A stretch of DNA of 64,000 bases from an uncultured Collinsella sp. (GTDB lineage Bacteria > Actinomycetota > Coriobacteriia > Coriobacteriales > Coriobacteriaceae): NCBI GenBank assembly GCA_900541855.1, contig UQLD01000001.1, positions 87,258 through 151,257 on the forward strand, written 5' to 3'. The notes beneath the pieces were generated by a model, which had not been told where the DNA came from, did no database searches, and was given only the letters and a program-made list of their open reading frames with translations. The position numbers were made by a program, and so were the translations under genes. Below, one piece after another: positions 49,531 through 58,835 of this stretch (its first letter is position 1; each line of letters begins with the position of its first letter).

Positions 49531-49687
49531 AGTGCCTCCTTGGCGCAACTGGTTAGACAGTAAGACATGCGCCTTGTATATTCCCAGACTTTGCGTGCAT
49601 AAACCAGTCGAAAACGCCGAGCGCCCTCGCATCATCGGCTAACGGTGGACCGTATAGCGTAACGGTCACAGCTTCCGCAGCTCTACA

Positions 49688-49719
49688 AATCGAGGCGCCC
49701 TTTCCGGAGCGCCTCGATT
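49688..49719 (-). terminator. clpC terminator
   Basis: AATCGAGGCGC / GCGCCTCGATT stem 26 bp past the clpC stop; no long T-run. Confidence 0.7.
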
Positions 49720-49744
49720 GCGCGTATCAAATTGTCGCCACGCC

Positions 49745-52387
49745 CTACAGCGCGCCGGAACCGGCTTGCATCATGCCGCCGGGACCCGAGGTCACGCCGC
49801 CGCTCACGGGCGCGGCGTTGCCGGTGTGCGGTGCCGCCGGGGCGGTATCGCCGCCGAGCGTGCCCGCCGGACGCGGTGCCGGGATCTCGCCCGTGCCGTG
49901 GCTAAAGACAAACTTGCCATCGGCCACGTCGCACAGGACGGTATCGCCCTCGCCCCACTCGCCGGCCAGAAGCTCCTCGGACAGCGGGTCCTCGATGAGC
50001 TTTTGGATGGCACGACGCAGCGGACGCGCACCGTTGGTGAGGTCGGTACCCTCGGCCACGATCTTGTCGTACGCCGCATCGGTGAGCTTGATGTTCATGC
50101 CGTTGGCAATCAAACGCTGACGCAGGTCGTCCACCAGCAGGTGCGCGATCTTGGTGAGATTCTCGCCCGAGAGCTTCTGGAACACCACAATGTCGTCGAT
50201 ACGGTTGAGCAGCTCGGGGCGGAACAGGCGCTTGAGCTCGCCCATCGCGCGGCCGCGGATCTCACTCGACGTGAGGCCCTGCTCGCCGGTGGTGCCAAAG
50301 CCTACGCTCGCATCCTGCGCGATCTCGCGAGCGCCCACGTTGGACGTCATGATGATCACGGTGTTGCGGAAGTCGACCGTCTTGCCCTGGCTATCGGTCA
50401 GGCGGCCCTCCTCCAGCACCTGCAACAAAATGTTGAAGATGTCGGGGTGCGCCTTCTCGATCTCGTCGAACAGCACGACCGAGTACGGATGACGGCGAAC
50501 GGCCTTGGTGAGCTGACCGCCCTCGTCGTGGCCCACGTAACCCGGAGGGCTACCGATGAGCTTGGAGACCTCGAACTCGCTGCCGAATTCCGACATGTCG
50601 AAGCTGATGAGCGCGTCCTTGCTGCCAAAGAGGTACTCGGCGAGCGTCTTGGCGAGCTCGGTCTTGCCTGTGCCGGTGGGACCCAGGAAGATAAAGCTGC
50701 CGCCGGGACGACGCGGGTCCTTGAGCGGCGAGCGGCTGCGGCGCACAGCCTTGGCGACGGCCTCGACTGCCTCATCCTGGCCGATGATGCGCGTCTTGAG
50801 CACGCTTTCGGTCTGCAGCAGACGCCGGCTCTCGCTCTCGGTGAGCGAGGAAACCGGCACGCCAGAGGTCACGGACACGATGTCGGCAATCTGACTCACG
50901 TCGATGGTGAGCGGGCTGGCGTCGAGCTCGGCGGTCCAGGCGGCCTTGGCTTCGGCGAGTTCAATCTCGGCGGCCTTCTGCTGCTCGGTGATCTCGGCGG
51001 CCTTGTTCATGTCGTCGCTCTCGGTGGCCTCCTGCGCGGCGGCCTTAAGCTCCTCCACGCGATGCTCGGCCTCGCGCACCGGCTCGGGCGCGCGGTTGGC
51101 GGCGATGCGGGCGCGGGCGCCGGCCTCGTCAATGAGGTCGATGGCCTTATCGGGCAGGAAGCGATCCTGGATGTAGCGGTCGGAGAGGTTCGCGGCGGCC
51201 TCGATAGCACCCTGCGTATAGCGCACATGGTGGTGCTCCTCGTAGCGCGGCTTGAGCGCGGTCAGGATCTTGACCGTGTCCTCGACGCTCGGCTCCTCGA
51301 CATCGATGGTCTGGAAGCGACGCTCGAAGGCCGGGTCCTTGGTGAGGTACTTGCGGAATTCCTCGGCCGTGGTGGCGCCGATAATCTGGAAGGCACCGCG
51401 CGCGAGCACGGGCTTGAGCATGGAGCTCGCGTCGATGGAGCCCTCGGCAGAGCCGGCACCGATGATGGTGTGCATCTCGTCAATAAACAGGATGACGTCG
51501 TCAGCTTCGGTGGCCTCCTGGATCACGTTCTTGAGGCGCTCCTCAAACTCACCGCGATACTTGGCGCCCGCAACGAGGCCCGGCAGGTCGAGCGTCCAGA
51601 TGTTCTGGTTCATAAGGTTCTCGGGCACGTTGCCAGCTGCAATCTGCTGAGCCAGACCCTCGACGATGGCCGTCTTGCCCACGCCGGGGTCGCCCAAGAT
51701 AAGCGGATTGTTCTTGGTGCGACGCGAAAGGATCTCCATCATACGCTGGACTTCCTTTTCGCGACCAATTACAGGGTCGAGCTCGCCGTCGCGCGCCTTC
51801 TGCGTAAGGTTGGTGGCGAACTGCTTAAGCGTATCGGTGCCGCTCCCCTTTTGCTGCGACGCGTCCGAGCCGCTAAAGAACGGCAGGCCCGCACCGGGAC
51901 GCCCGGCACCGGCGCCGGCGAGCGGACGCTTCTTGTCCTGGTCCTTGGCGGTAAGTTTCTCGATAGCCTTTTTGATGGAGGCGGACGACACACCCAGGCG
52001 CATGAGGATGTCCATGGCCATGCCGTTACCCTCTTCGACGATGCCAATCAGCAAGTGCTCGGTCGACACGTAGGTCTGGTTGTTCTCACGTGCCACGCGG
52101 AAGGAGCGCTCCATCACGCTAATGACGAGCGGCGTAAAGGCAAGCTTGGCAGCCTCGGTCTCCTCGCTGGGCTCGGGAACCGTGGTCTGGACCTCCTTGA
52201 GGGTGTCCATGATGTCGTCGTAGGAGATATCAAGCGAGCGCAGCGCCTCGGCAGCGATGCCCTCGTCCTCCTTGGCGAGTGCGAGCAGCAGGTGCTCGGT
52301 GCCCACCTTATTTGAGTGCAGATCGAGCGCCTCCTGTTTGGCCATCGACATGACCTTGCGCGCTCGATCGGTAAATCTATCTAACAT
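49745..52387 (-). CDS. clpC: ATP-dependent Clp protease ATP-binding subunit ClpC
   Basis: AAA+ unfoldase that feeds proteins to ClpP. 880 aa. The N-domain repeats (1-145, FTDRARKVMSMAKQEA) come first, then D1 with GDPGVGKTA and VILFIDEMHTIIGAG, a middle coiled-coil (about 400-470), and D2 with GPTGTGKTELAK and VVLFDEIEKAH. The ClpP-docking VGF-like segment is present. A Pro/Gly/Ala-rich tail of about 45 residues at the C-terminus is extra. ATG at 52387 with TAAGGAA upstream. No clear CtsR heptads were found in the roughly 190 bp upstream. Confidence 0.96.
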   Translation of the reverse strand: MLDRFTDRARKVMSMAKQEALDLHSNKVGTEHLLLALAKEDEGIAAEALRSLDISYDDIMDTLKEVQTTVPEPSEETEAAKLAFTPLVISVMERSFRVARENNQTYVSTEHLLIGIVEEGNGMAMDILMRLGVSSASIKKAIEKLTAKDQDKKRPLAGAGAGRPGAGLPFFSGSDASQQKGSGTDTLKQFATNLTQKARDGELDPVIGREKEVQRMMEILSRRTKNNPLILGDPGVGKTAIVEGLAQQIAAGNVPENLMNQNIWTLDLPGLVAGAKYRGEFEERLKNVIQEATEADDVILFIDEMHTIIGAGSAEGSIDASSMLKPVLARGAFQIIGATTAEEFRKYLTKDPAFERRFQTIDVEEPSVEDTVKILTALKPRYEEHHHVRYTQGAIEAAANLSDRYIQDRFLPDKAIDLIDEAGARARIAANRAPEPVREAEHRVEELKAAAQEATESDDMNKAAEITEQQKAAEIELAEAKAAWTAELDASPLTIDVSQIADIVSVTSGVPVSSLTESESRRLLQTESVLKTRIIGQDEAVEAVAKAVRRSRSPLKDPRRPGGSFIFLGPTGTGKTELAKTLAEYLFGSKDALISFDMSEFGSEFEVSKLIGSPPGYVGHDEGGQLTKAVRRHPYSVVLFDEIEKAHPDIFNILLQVLEEGRLTDSQGKTVDFRNTVIIMTSNVGAREIAQDASVGFGTTGEQGLTSSEIRGRAMGELKRLFRPELLNRIDDIVVFQKLSGENLTKIAHLLVDDLRQRLIANGMNIKLTDAAYDKIVAEGTDLTNGARPLRRAIQKLIEDPLSEELLAGEWGEGDTVLCDVADGKFVFSHGTGEIPAPRPAGTLGGDTAPAAPHTGNAAPVSGGVTSGPGGMMQAGSGAL

Positions 52388-52579
52388 GCTCGTTTCCTTA
52401 CATGAGTTCATCGAAATCAAAACGCCCGCCCGTCGGCGGCGCTTTTGTCTCTTTACCAACAGGTTGTCTATGTTAACAGCTGGAGGAATATCTATAAACC
52501 CGGCTCACATGAATGCAGGTTATGACCGCATCGCGGGACTCACCGCGCGATGCGCGACAGGCGCCCCGCAAGAGAAACC
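52388..52579. other. intergenic region upstream of clpC
   Basis: Holds the clpC promoter region and the TetR gene 3' end. A short GATGCGCG-containing direct repeat is visible, but I see no clear promoter, terminator or RNA. Confidence 0.4.
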
Positions 52580-53269
52580 CTAGGCGTCTTTCACCACGTC
52601 GGGACTCGTCGCACGCGATGCGCGATAGGCATCGGCCTCCTTGGAGACGCGTTCGAGCAGCTCGGATGTATCGACGCCCTCGACTTGCGCGACCGTTTCC
52701 ACCGTCTGCATGGCGACCGCCCTCAGGTACGCGCACGCGCTGTCCCCCGGCTGCTCGAGGTCTATCTCCTCGCCGCCCTCCCGGGCAAAGCCGACCGCCA
52801 TCACAAAGCCCATGATGCCCGAGACCAGAAAGCCCACCGCAAAGCTCGAATCTGCCTTGAGCTCTTCTCCGTCGGGGTGGACGATCTCTCTCACGCGGTC
52901 GATGATGATCGTATGGATGCCCTGCACGACCTGCTCGGCGGCACCCGCCCTCATGGTGATGACGATGCGCCGCAGCAGGCAGCGGACGTCGCGCCGGTCG
53001 AACGCCGAAAGGTCGCCCTCGCTCGAAAAATGCCAGAGGGCATCGGTGATGAGCTCGTTATCCTGTAGCAGTTGGGCTATGGCGATGGCGACGAGTTCAT
53101 CGAAATCGTGAAAATAGTAGTAAAACGTTCCGCGATTGCACCGGGCGGCGCGGGTCACCTCGCCAACCGACAGCTCGAAGATGCTGTTGTTCTCGATGAG
53201 CTCCCAAAACGCCTCGATGATACGGGTGCGTGCATCGGGCGCATCGGCGTCCTTACGCGGTCTCGCCAT
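52580..53269 (-). CDS. TetR-family transcriptional regulator
   Basis: 229 aa. HTH at about residues 10-55 (TRIIEAFWELIENNSIFELSVGEVTRAARCNRGTFYYYFHDFDELV), followed by an all-helical ligand domain. The ATG at 53269 opens MARPRKDADAP; an ATG 3 codons earlier is less likely. It overlaps the end of the large activase gene by 17 bp, so it is cotranscribed and probably controls that operon through the palindrome at 57742-57762. Ligand unknown; an acyl-CoA or fermentation product would fit the partner gene. Confidence 0.9.
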   Translation of the reverse strand: MARPRKDADAPDARTRIIEAFWELIENNSIFELSVGEVTRAARCNRGTFYYYFHDFDELVAIAIAQLLQDNELITDALWHFSSEGDLSAFDRRDVRCLLRRIVITMRAGAAEQVVQGIHTIIIDRVREIVHPDGEELKADSSFAVGFLVSGIMGFVMAVGFAREGGEEIDLEQPGDSACAYLRAVAMQTVETVAQVEGVDTSELLERVSKEADAYRASRATSPDVVKDA

Positions 53270-56200
53270 GCGCCTCACCGCACCCCTGCGCCTTGGCGTT
53301 CATGATGAGCATCTGAAGACGGTTCTCCACGTTGGCGAAGCTCACGTCGGGATCGTAGTCGAGCGGCAGGAACTGCGCCGTGGGATACTGCTCCTTGAGC
53401 GCATGGATGAGCCCGCGCCCCACGACATGGTTGGGCAGACACCCGAACGGCTGCAGGATCACGAAGTTGCGGCAGCCGCGCTTGGCGTGCTCGAGGATCT
53501 CCGCCGGAATCAGCACGCCCTCGCCCGCATCGAACGTATGGTGCAGGATCTTATCGCTCGCGCGCACGAGCTCGGGCATGCGCGTCGGCGGCTCGTAGAG
53601 CGGGCTCGCCGCGCCCAGGCGGTCGCAACGGTCGTGCGCGAGCTCGAACAGGTTGTCCGCCGTGGCGTACCAGGCCTTTTCGGGCAGCGACAGGTCGACG
53701 TGGAACTCGCGCGACTGCGCATGCTTGTAGAAATAGGTCTTGCGGATCACGTCGGTCATGCGCGCCTCGATGACCTCGAGCCCGTTGTCCTCGAGGTAGC
53801 GCTCGATCTCGTGGTTGGCGCCGAGATGGAAATTGAGCAGGTACTCGCCCACGATGAGAACGGTCGGATGCGGGTTCGAGCGGTCGTACGGAACGGCGTC
53901 CATGATCGCAAGCGCGCGTTTGAAGCCCGTCGCCTGGCCTCTCAGCCCGGAGCGCTCCATGCCCTCGATAACCTCATCGAGCGCGCGGTCGAACGCAGCG
54001 TCCGCCGCGCCCTTCTCGAGCTCGTAGGGACGGATGCGCCTAAGCATGGCCTCGAGGGCATCGATCATGGGAAGACCGTAGGCGATCTGGATGCTCGGGC
54101 CAAGGCCGAGCTTGAAGCCCGGATGCGCATTGTGGGCATCGACGTCGTCGTTGGTGAGCACCGGGACATAGTCGTATCCCGCGTCGTCGAGCGCGCGGCG
54201 CAGCAGGGGCATGTAGTGCGTCAGGCGGCAGTCGCCGATATACTTGCCAGTCACCACGGCGACGTCGTGCGGGTCGTACTTACCGCTCTCGAGTGCCGCG
54301 AGCGCCTCGCCGATCACGATTTGCGCGGGGAAGCAGATGTCGTTGTGCACATAGCGTTTGCCCAGGCGGATGGCATCCTCGCGCCCGATATCAAGGGCCT
54401 CGGCGCGCACGCCCTGATTGCGCATCGCCGCGGTCATGAGCCTGCAGAACGCATGGGAGGTGTTGGGGACCAGCGCGATCTTGTCGTGCCGGTCGCGCTT
54501 GGTGTACTTGACCTTATACGGGTCGTCGAGCGGATGGACCGCGTGCACCCGGGCGCCCTCGGCACGCTCCTCCGCGCGACGACGGTTGACCGACTCGATA
54601 AACGAACGCACGCGAATGCCCATGGGACCGGCGACGTCGCTCTCATCGAGCTTGATCATCATCGGAACCTTGGAGCCCATCTCGCCCATCATGCGCGCGA
54701 TCTCGTCGGTGAGATACGCATCGTGGCCGCAGCCGAAGCTGCCCATCTGCACGAGCTCGAGCTCGGGCGTCGATGCGACGATGACCGCGCACGACAGCAT
54801 GCGCGCATGGTAGTTGTTCACGATGTCGATGCGGCTGTTGGAAAGATCGACGTTGTAGACCCCCGGCACCGCATCGGGCGTCAGCACGGGGATGCCGCGC
54901 TCAGAGAAGAGCTTGGGCAGCCCGTGGTTGACCAGCGGGTCGTTGTGGTACGGGCGCGAAGCGATCACCACCGCGTAGCCGCCGTCCTCGCGCACGTTCT
55001 CGAGCACCTGCCTGCCGCGCAGCTGCAGCTGGTTCTCAAACGTCTGCTGCGCGCGGTCCGCCTGCTCGGTCGCCTTGGCAACCAGGTCGGCATCGATATC
55101 GAAGGTCTCCTTGCACCACGCCTTGAGCTGGCGGTTTCGGTCGCCCTCGTCGTACCAGTGGAACAGCGGCGTATCGAACGGAACGCCGAAACGCTCCTCC
55201 GGGTTATCGGAATTGCGCATCACGTAGGGGTATCCCTTTACGACGGCGCACATCCACTCGCTGGTAGAGGCGGTGTTTTCGGTGGGCACCGTCGTGATGA
55301 TGGGCATGAAGATGCGGTCGACGCCGGCGTCGACGAGATTGCGGATGTGCCCGTGGACGAGCTTGGCCGGGAAGCACACGGTGTCGGATGTGACGTGCGC
55401 CAGACCGCGCTCGTACATCGCCTTGGTGCTGCGTCCCGAGACGCGCACCTTAAAGCCGAGCGTGCTGAAGAACGTCGACCAGAACGGCATGGTGTCCCAG
55501 AACTCGAGCACACGGGGAATGCCGATCGTGACATCGCGCCCCCCGCTGACGGGAACCGTGGGGTACGACTCGAACAGCAGCTTCTCGCGGTCGACAAAGA
55601 GATTGGGGGCAGCCGCGGTCCGGTCGCGCCCCGTGCCGGGTGCCTGTGCCTCGCAAGCACCCTGCGGACGCAGCTCCTCCGCCGCGGGAACCTCGCGCAC
55701 GAGCTCATCCCATGAGATGGCGCCGCCGCGCGGGCAGCGATTGCCCGTGACGTAAAGCGAGCCGTCGCCAAATGCCACGACCGCGCGCTGGCAGCGGTTG
55801 TTGCACCGACGGCAGGTAACGCCGCCGAACTCGCGATGCTCGAAGCGCTCCACGGCATCGAGCCCGATAAACGACGTGCCGGCGTCGCCCTTGCGGCATT
55901 CCTCGCGCGCGAGCAGGGCGATACCGATAGCGCCCATCAGCCCCGGGTGGGGCGCACGCGTGACGGGTTTGCCCAGATACTGCTCGAATGCGCGCAGCAC
56001 CGCGTCGTTTCGGAACGTGCCGCCCTGGACGACGACTTTGTCGCCCAGACGGTTGAGATTTGAAACGCGAATGACCTTGGTGAACACGTTCTCGATAATC
56101 GAACGGCAGAGACCGGCCATGATGTCGCCCGGACCCTTACCGCGCCGCTGCTCGGAAACGACGCTGCTGTTCATGAACACCGTGCAGCGGCTGCCGAGAA

Positions 56201-57692
56201 CGGCGGGGGCTTTGGACGAAAATGCCTCGGTCGCGATATCCTCAACGGCTATTCCGAGGTTTTTGGCAAAACCCTCGAGGAACGAGCCGCAGCCCGCAGA
56301 GCACGCCTCGTTGACGACGATATCGGTCAGCACGCCGTGGTTGAGCCAGATGGCCTTCATATCCTGTCCGCCGATGTCGAGCACGAAGGTCGCATCGGGA
56401 ACGCATGCGCACGCGGCGCGGGCGTGCGCGACCGTCTCGACCGTATGGTAGTCGGCGTGGAACGCGCGCGCGAAAAGCTCCTCGCCGTATCCCGTGGTGC
56501 CCACGGCATCGATCGCAAGCGTGACTCCCGCTGTCTCCCAGCGGTTCTTCAAGCTGACAAGACCCTGTTGGGCGACGTCGAGCGGTCTGCCGTTATTAGA
56601 CGCGTAGAACGAATCGACAAGCTCACCCGCCTCATCGACCAGGGCGAACTTGGTCGTCGTGCTCCCCGAATCGATACCGAGCGCCACACGCACCGTCTCT
56701 CCGGGCGCATACGCATCCGGACCCTTTGCCGGCGTCTCTTTGCCATGGCGTGCCGTAAAATCCGCCTGCTCGGCAGGTGTGGCAAAAAAGGGCTGGGCAA
56801 GACGTCCCTCCCCGCTTGCGGGCGCGACCGTCTCGAGCTTATCCAGCCGGACAAAAGCGTCGGGAAGGTCGATCGGTTGGGACGATGCGAACATGTCGGT
56901 CAGCGACAGGGCGGCACCGCGCGCGACCATGATCTGCGGATCGCGCGGGACGATAACCTGATCGTCCGATAGATTCAGTTGCTCCCGGAACACGCGGACC
57001 AGTGTGGGGTTGTAGGCGAGCGTACCGCCCTCGAAGATTACCGGCGGCTCGATGTCGATACCCTGGGCCAGACCGCCGATCGTTTGGCGGGCGACCGCGT
57101 GAAGCGCCGAAAGCGCCAGGTCGGTGGTAGGAATGCCCTCGTTGAGCAGCGGCTGGATATCGGTCTTTGCGTACACGCCGCAGCGGCCCGAGACCTCGTG
57201 GACGGTCGTTCCCCGGCTTGCGAGCTGCTCGAACTCGCCCGATTCGGTGCCGACCCCCATGAGCTTTGCCATCTCGTCGATAAATGCACCGGTACCGCCT
57301 GCGCACGAGCCGTTCATGCGCATGTCGGCAACCTCGATGTCTCCCTTATCGTTGGTGTGGAAGAAGATCATCTTGGCGTCTTGGCCGCCCAGCTCGATGG
57401 CGCAGCGCGTCTGCGGATAGAACCTGCTGATCGCGAGCGCGTTGGCGACCACCTCCTGAACGTACGAGGCGCCCAGCGCGGTCGCGATATCGCGCGCACC
57501 CGAGCCGGTCACCGCAACGCGCAGTGACTCATGGGGAAAGCGCTCGGCGAGCTCGCCGAGCATGGCGCGCACGCTCGCTGTCTGACACGCCCCGTGGCGG
57601 CGATATCCCCACCACGCCTCGGTCATATCCTCGTGCATCGCGTAAACTTTGGTCGTCGTCGACCCTACGTCCAGTCCTACTAGCAACGCCAT
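53253..57692 (-). CDS. 2-hydroxyacyl-CoA dehydratase activase-related protein
   Basis: Very large protein, 1,479 aa. Two successive BcrAD/BadFG ATPase domains are present: residues about 1-275 (VGLDVGSTTTKVYAM, IELGGQDAKMIFF, NGSCAGGTGAFIDEM) and about 335-600 (LGIDSGSTTTKFALVD, LDIGGQDMKAIWL, ACSAGCGSFLEGFA). A cysteine cluster (TCRRCNNRCQ, NRCPRG) follows, then a DUF2229/HgdB-like half (about 690-1479). Family members activate radical dehydratases by ATP-driven electron transfer through a 4Fe-4S cluster. The exact substrate of these fused proteins is not established. ATG at 57692. Followed by the TetR gene. Confidence 0.9.
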   Translation of the reverse strand: MALLVGLDVGSTTTKVYAMHEDMTEAWWGYRRHGACQTASVRAMLGELAERFPHESLRVAVTGSGARDIATALGASYVQEVVANALAISRFYPQTRCAIELGGQDAKMIFFHTNDKGDIEVADMRMNGSCAGGTGAFIDEMAKLMGVGTESGEFEQLASRGTTVHEVSGRCGVYAKTDIQPLLNEGIPTTDLALSALHAVARQTIGGLAQGIDIEPPVIFEGGTLAYNPTLVRVFREQLNLSDDQVIVPRDPQIMVARGAALSLTDMFASSQPIDLPDAFVRLDKLETVAPASGEGRLAQPFFATPAEQADFTARHGKETPAKGPDAYAPGETVRVALGIDSGSTTTKFALVDEAGELVDSFYASNNGRPLDVAQQGLVSLKNRWETAGVTLAIDAVGTTGYGEELFARAFHADYHTVETVAHARAACACVPDATFVLDIGGQDMKAIWLNHGVLTDIVVNEACSAGCGSFLEGFAKNLGIAVEDIATEAFSSKAPAVLGSRCTVFMNSSVVSEQRRGKGPGDIMAGLCRSIIENVFTKVIRVSNLNRLGDKVVVQGGTFRNDAVLRAFEQYLGKPVTRAPHPGLMGAIGIALLAREECRKGDAGTSFIGLDAVERFEHREFGGVTCRRCNNRCQRAVVAFGDGSLYVTGNRCPRGGAISWDELVREVPAAEELRPQGACEAQAPGTGRDRTAAAPNLFVDREKLLFESYPTVPVSGGRDVTIGIPRVLEFWDTMPFWSTFFSTLGFKVRVSGRSTKAMYERGLAHVTSDTVCFPAKLVHGHIRNLVDAGVDRIFMPIITTVPTENTASTSEWMCAVVKGYPYVMRNSDNPEERFGVPFDTPLFHWYDEGDRNRQLKAWCKETFDIDADLVAKATEQADRAQQTFENQLQLRGRQVLENVREDGGYAVVIASRPYHNDPLVNHGLPKLFSERGIPVLTPDAVPGVYNVDLSNSRIDIVNNYHARMLSCAVIVASTPELELVQMGSFGCGHDAYLTDEIARMMGEMGSKVPMMIKLDESDVAGPMGIRVRSFIESVNRRRAEERAEGARVHAVHPLDDPYKVKYTKRDRHDKIALVPNTSHAFCRLMTAAMRNQGVRAEALDIGREDAIRLGKRYVHNDICFPAQIVIGEALAALESGKYDPHDVAVVTGKYIGDCRLTHYMPLLRRALDDAGYDYVPVLTNDDVDAHNAHPGFKLGLGPSIQIAYGLPMIDALEAMLRRIRPYELEKGAADAAFDRALDEVIEGMERSGLRGQATGFKRALAIMDAVPYDRSNPHPTVLIVGEYLLNFHLGANHEIERYLEDNGLEVIEARMTDVIRKTYFYKHAQSREFHVDLSLPEKAWYATADNLFELAHDRCDRLGAASPLYEPPTRMPELVRASDKILHHTFDAGEGVLIPAEILEHAKRGCRNFVILQPFGCLPNHVVGRGLIHALKEQYPTAQFLPLDYDPDVSFANVENRLQMLIMNAKAQGCGEAHGETA

Positions 57693-57741
57693 AATGCTCC
57701 GTCTCTCGCATTTTTCCCGCTAGAGATATACCACTCTACGT

Positions 57742-57762
57742 AATACAACAGACTGTTGTATT
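57742..57762. promoter_or_regulatory. TetR-type operator upstream of the activase gene
   Basis: AATACAACA-GAC-TGTTGTATT, a 9-bp perfect inverted repeat with a 3-bp centre, 50 bp upstream of the activase start. Size and symmetry suit the TetR protein encoded at the end of this operon. Confidence 0.75.
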
Positions 57763-57773
57763 TAAACTCCGTA

Positions 57774-57807
57774 TAAAAAGCGGCTGCCGAAACGCTTCAG
57801 CAGCCGC
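57774..57807 (-). terminator. terminator of the DUF2798-like gene
   Basis: GCGGCTGC ... GCAGCCGC stem followed on the minus strand by CTTTTTATAC. The 165 bp between it and the gene end show nothing else. Confidence 0.8.
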
Positions 57808-57973
57808 CGAATGCACCAACAGATTGTTCTGCGCGCTAGCACGTCGGGCAACGGAGCAGCACGGGCCCTCCGGTCATGTGCACCGCTCACGCCCGCGATG
57901 TCGCCGAGAGAGCTATCCACGCTTAGGGCTCCAACCAAGCAAGTCGCCCGCGCTCAGCAGATCCCTAAGCGAG

Positions 57974-58522
57974 CTACTCGCACTCAGGAGCCATAGCCTG
58001 CTCCAAGAGCTCGGCATGCTCCTCCTCGAAAACCGTCCCCACAGGGAAGGCGCGACGGAAGACGAAGCGGGAAATCGGACCGGCTACCAAAAGGTTCCAC
58101 GGCAGCGCCATCACAAAATTATGCGGGATGTTGATCATCCAGATCGCGGGCACGGAATACAGGTTCGCAAGGATGCCGCCGGGCATGTGCGTCAGACCCT
58201 CACAGGCACCGTACAGCGACATGATGATGACCATGGGAACGACCATGCAGGAGCTGACGGCGAGCGTCATGGCAAGTGGCGAGCTCTTGCCCGGCGTGAC
58301 CAAGTACTTAAAGGCGAAACCCTTGGCGAGCGGGCTGGCGACGAACCAGTCGCAGCACATGGCAAAAATGTAGGCAACGGGGAAGCCGAGCCACGCAGTG
58401 GCAACGACCTCGCCGTTGATGGCCCCGTGCTGCAGGGCAACGTTGTAGATGCTCATCCAGAGCACCATGCAAAAGCACATGATAAAGGTGAACAGCAGGC
58501 TCTCTCGTTTGTTGATAGGCAT
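57974..58522 (-). CDS. DUF2798-family membrane protein
   Basis: 182 aa, four hydrophobic helices in two similar halves (LLFTFIMCFCMVLWMSIYNVA and MTLAVSSCMVVPMVIIMSLYGA). Resembles the DUF2798 family, whose function is unknown. The ATG at 58522 opens MPINKRESLL with AGAGAGGAA upstream; a longer frame adds 20 residues without homology. A hairpin with a T-run about 50 bp upstream suggests attenuation of its transcript. Stand-alone gene. Confidence 0.75.
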   Translation of the reverse strand: MPINKRESLLFTFIMCFCMVLWMSIYNVALQHGAINGEVVATAWLGFPVAYIFAMCCDWFVASPLAKGFAFKYLVTPGKSSPLAMTLAVSSCMVVPMVIIMSLYGACEGLTHMPGGILANLYSVPAIWMINIPHNFVMALPWNLLVAGPISRFVFRRAFPVGTVFEEEHAELLEQAMAPECE

Positions 58523-58570
58523 AAAGGGCAGATTCCTCTCTGTGTTGTACCGCGGCGCCACGCAACAAAA

Positions 58571-58617
58571 ACGGGCGGGCAAGATGGAGCTGTTGGAACT
58601 TCATCTCGCCCGCCCGT
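58571..58617 (-). terminator. hairpin/attenuator upstream of the DUF2798-like gene
   Basis: ACGGGCGGGC / GCCCGCCCGT with inner AAGATGGAG/CTTCATCT, followed on the minus strand by TTTTTG, only 49 bp before the ATG. It is an intrinsic terminator in form and sits in the leader, so attenuation is possible. The rest of this 313-bp gap has no ORF. Confidence 0.6.
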
Positions 58618-58732
58618 GGTACGCGCGTCTGCGACTACTTATGTGGTGGAACCAGCCTAGCACGAAACGCATGCGCTTCGTAAGCGTTGAGTTTATGAAG
58701 ATGCAGGGCACCGATAATCCCCCGACCCCATA

Positions 58733-58799
58733 AGTTGCGGTGGAATACGGACTGTTTTGACCCTTTAAGCAGCAATTCAGTCCCTATTTCACCGCAACT
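58733..58799. repeat. 67-bp hairpin repeat, copy 3
   Basis: Begins AGTTGCGGTGGAATACGGAC and ends in the near-complement ...TATTTCACCGCAACT, the same length as the copies at 15134 and 19335. It lies 37 bp past the stop of the exporter gene on the minus strand. Confidence 0.85.
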
Positions 58800-58803
58800 C
58801 ATT

Positions 58804-58835
58804 TGGTGCAAAGTAACCTGTCCCCCTTGTACCAA
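58804..58835 (-). terminator. GGGGACAGG-loop hairpin after the exporter gene
   Basis: TTGGTGCAAAG / CTTGTACCAA stem with loop GGGGGACAGG on the minus strand, abutting the stop codon at 58836. Same loop type as at 26825 and 26880. Confidence 0.6.
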
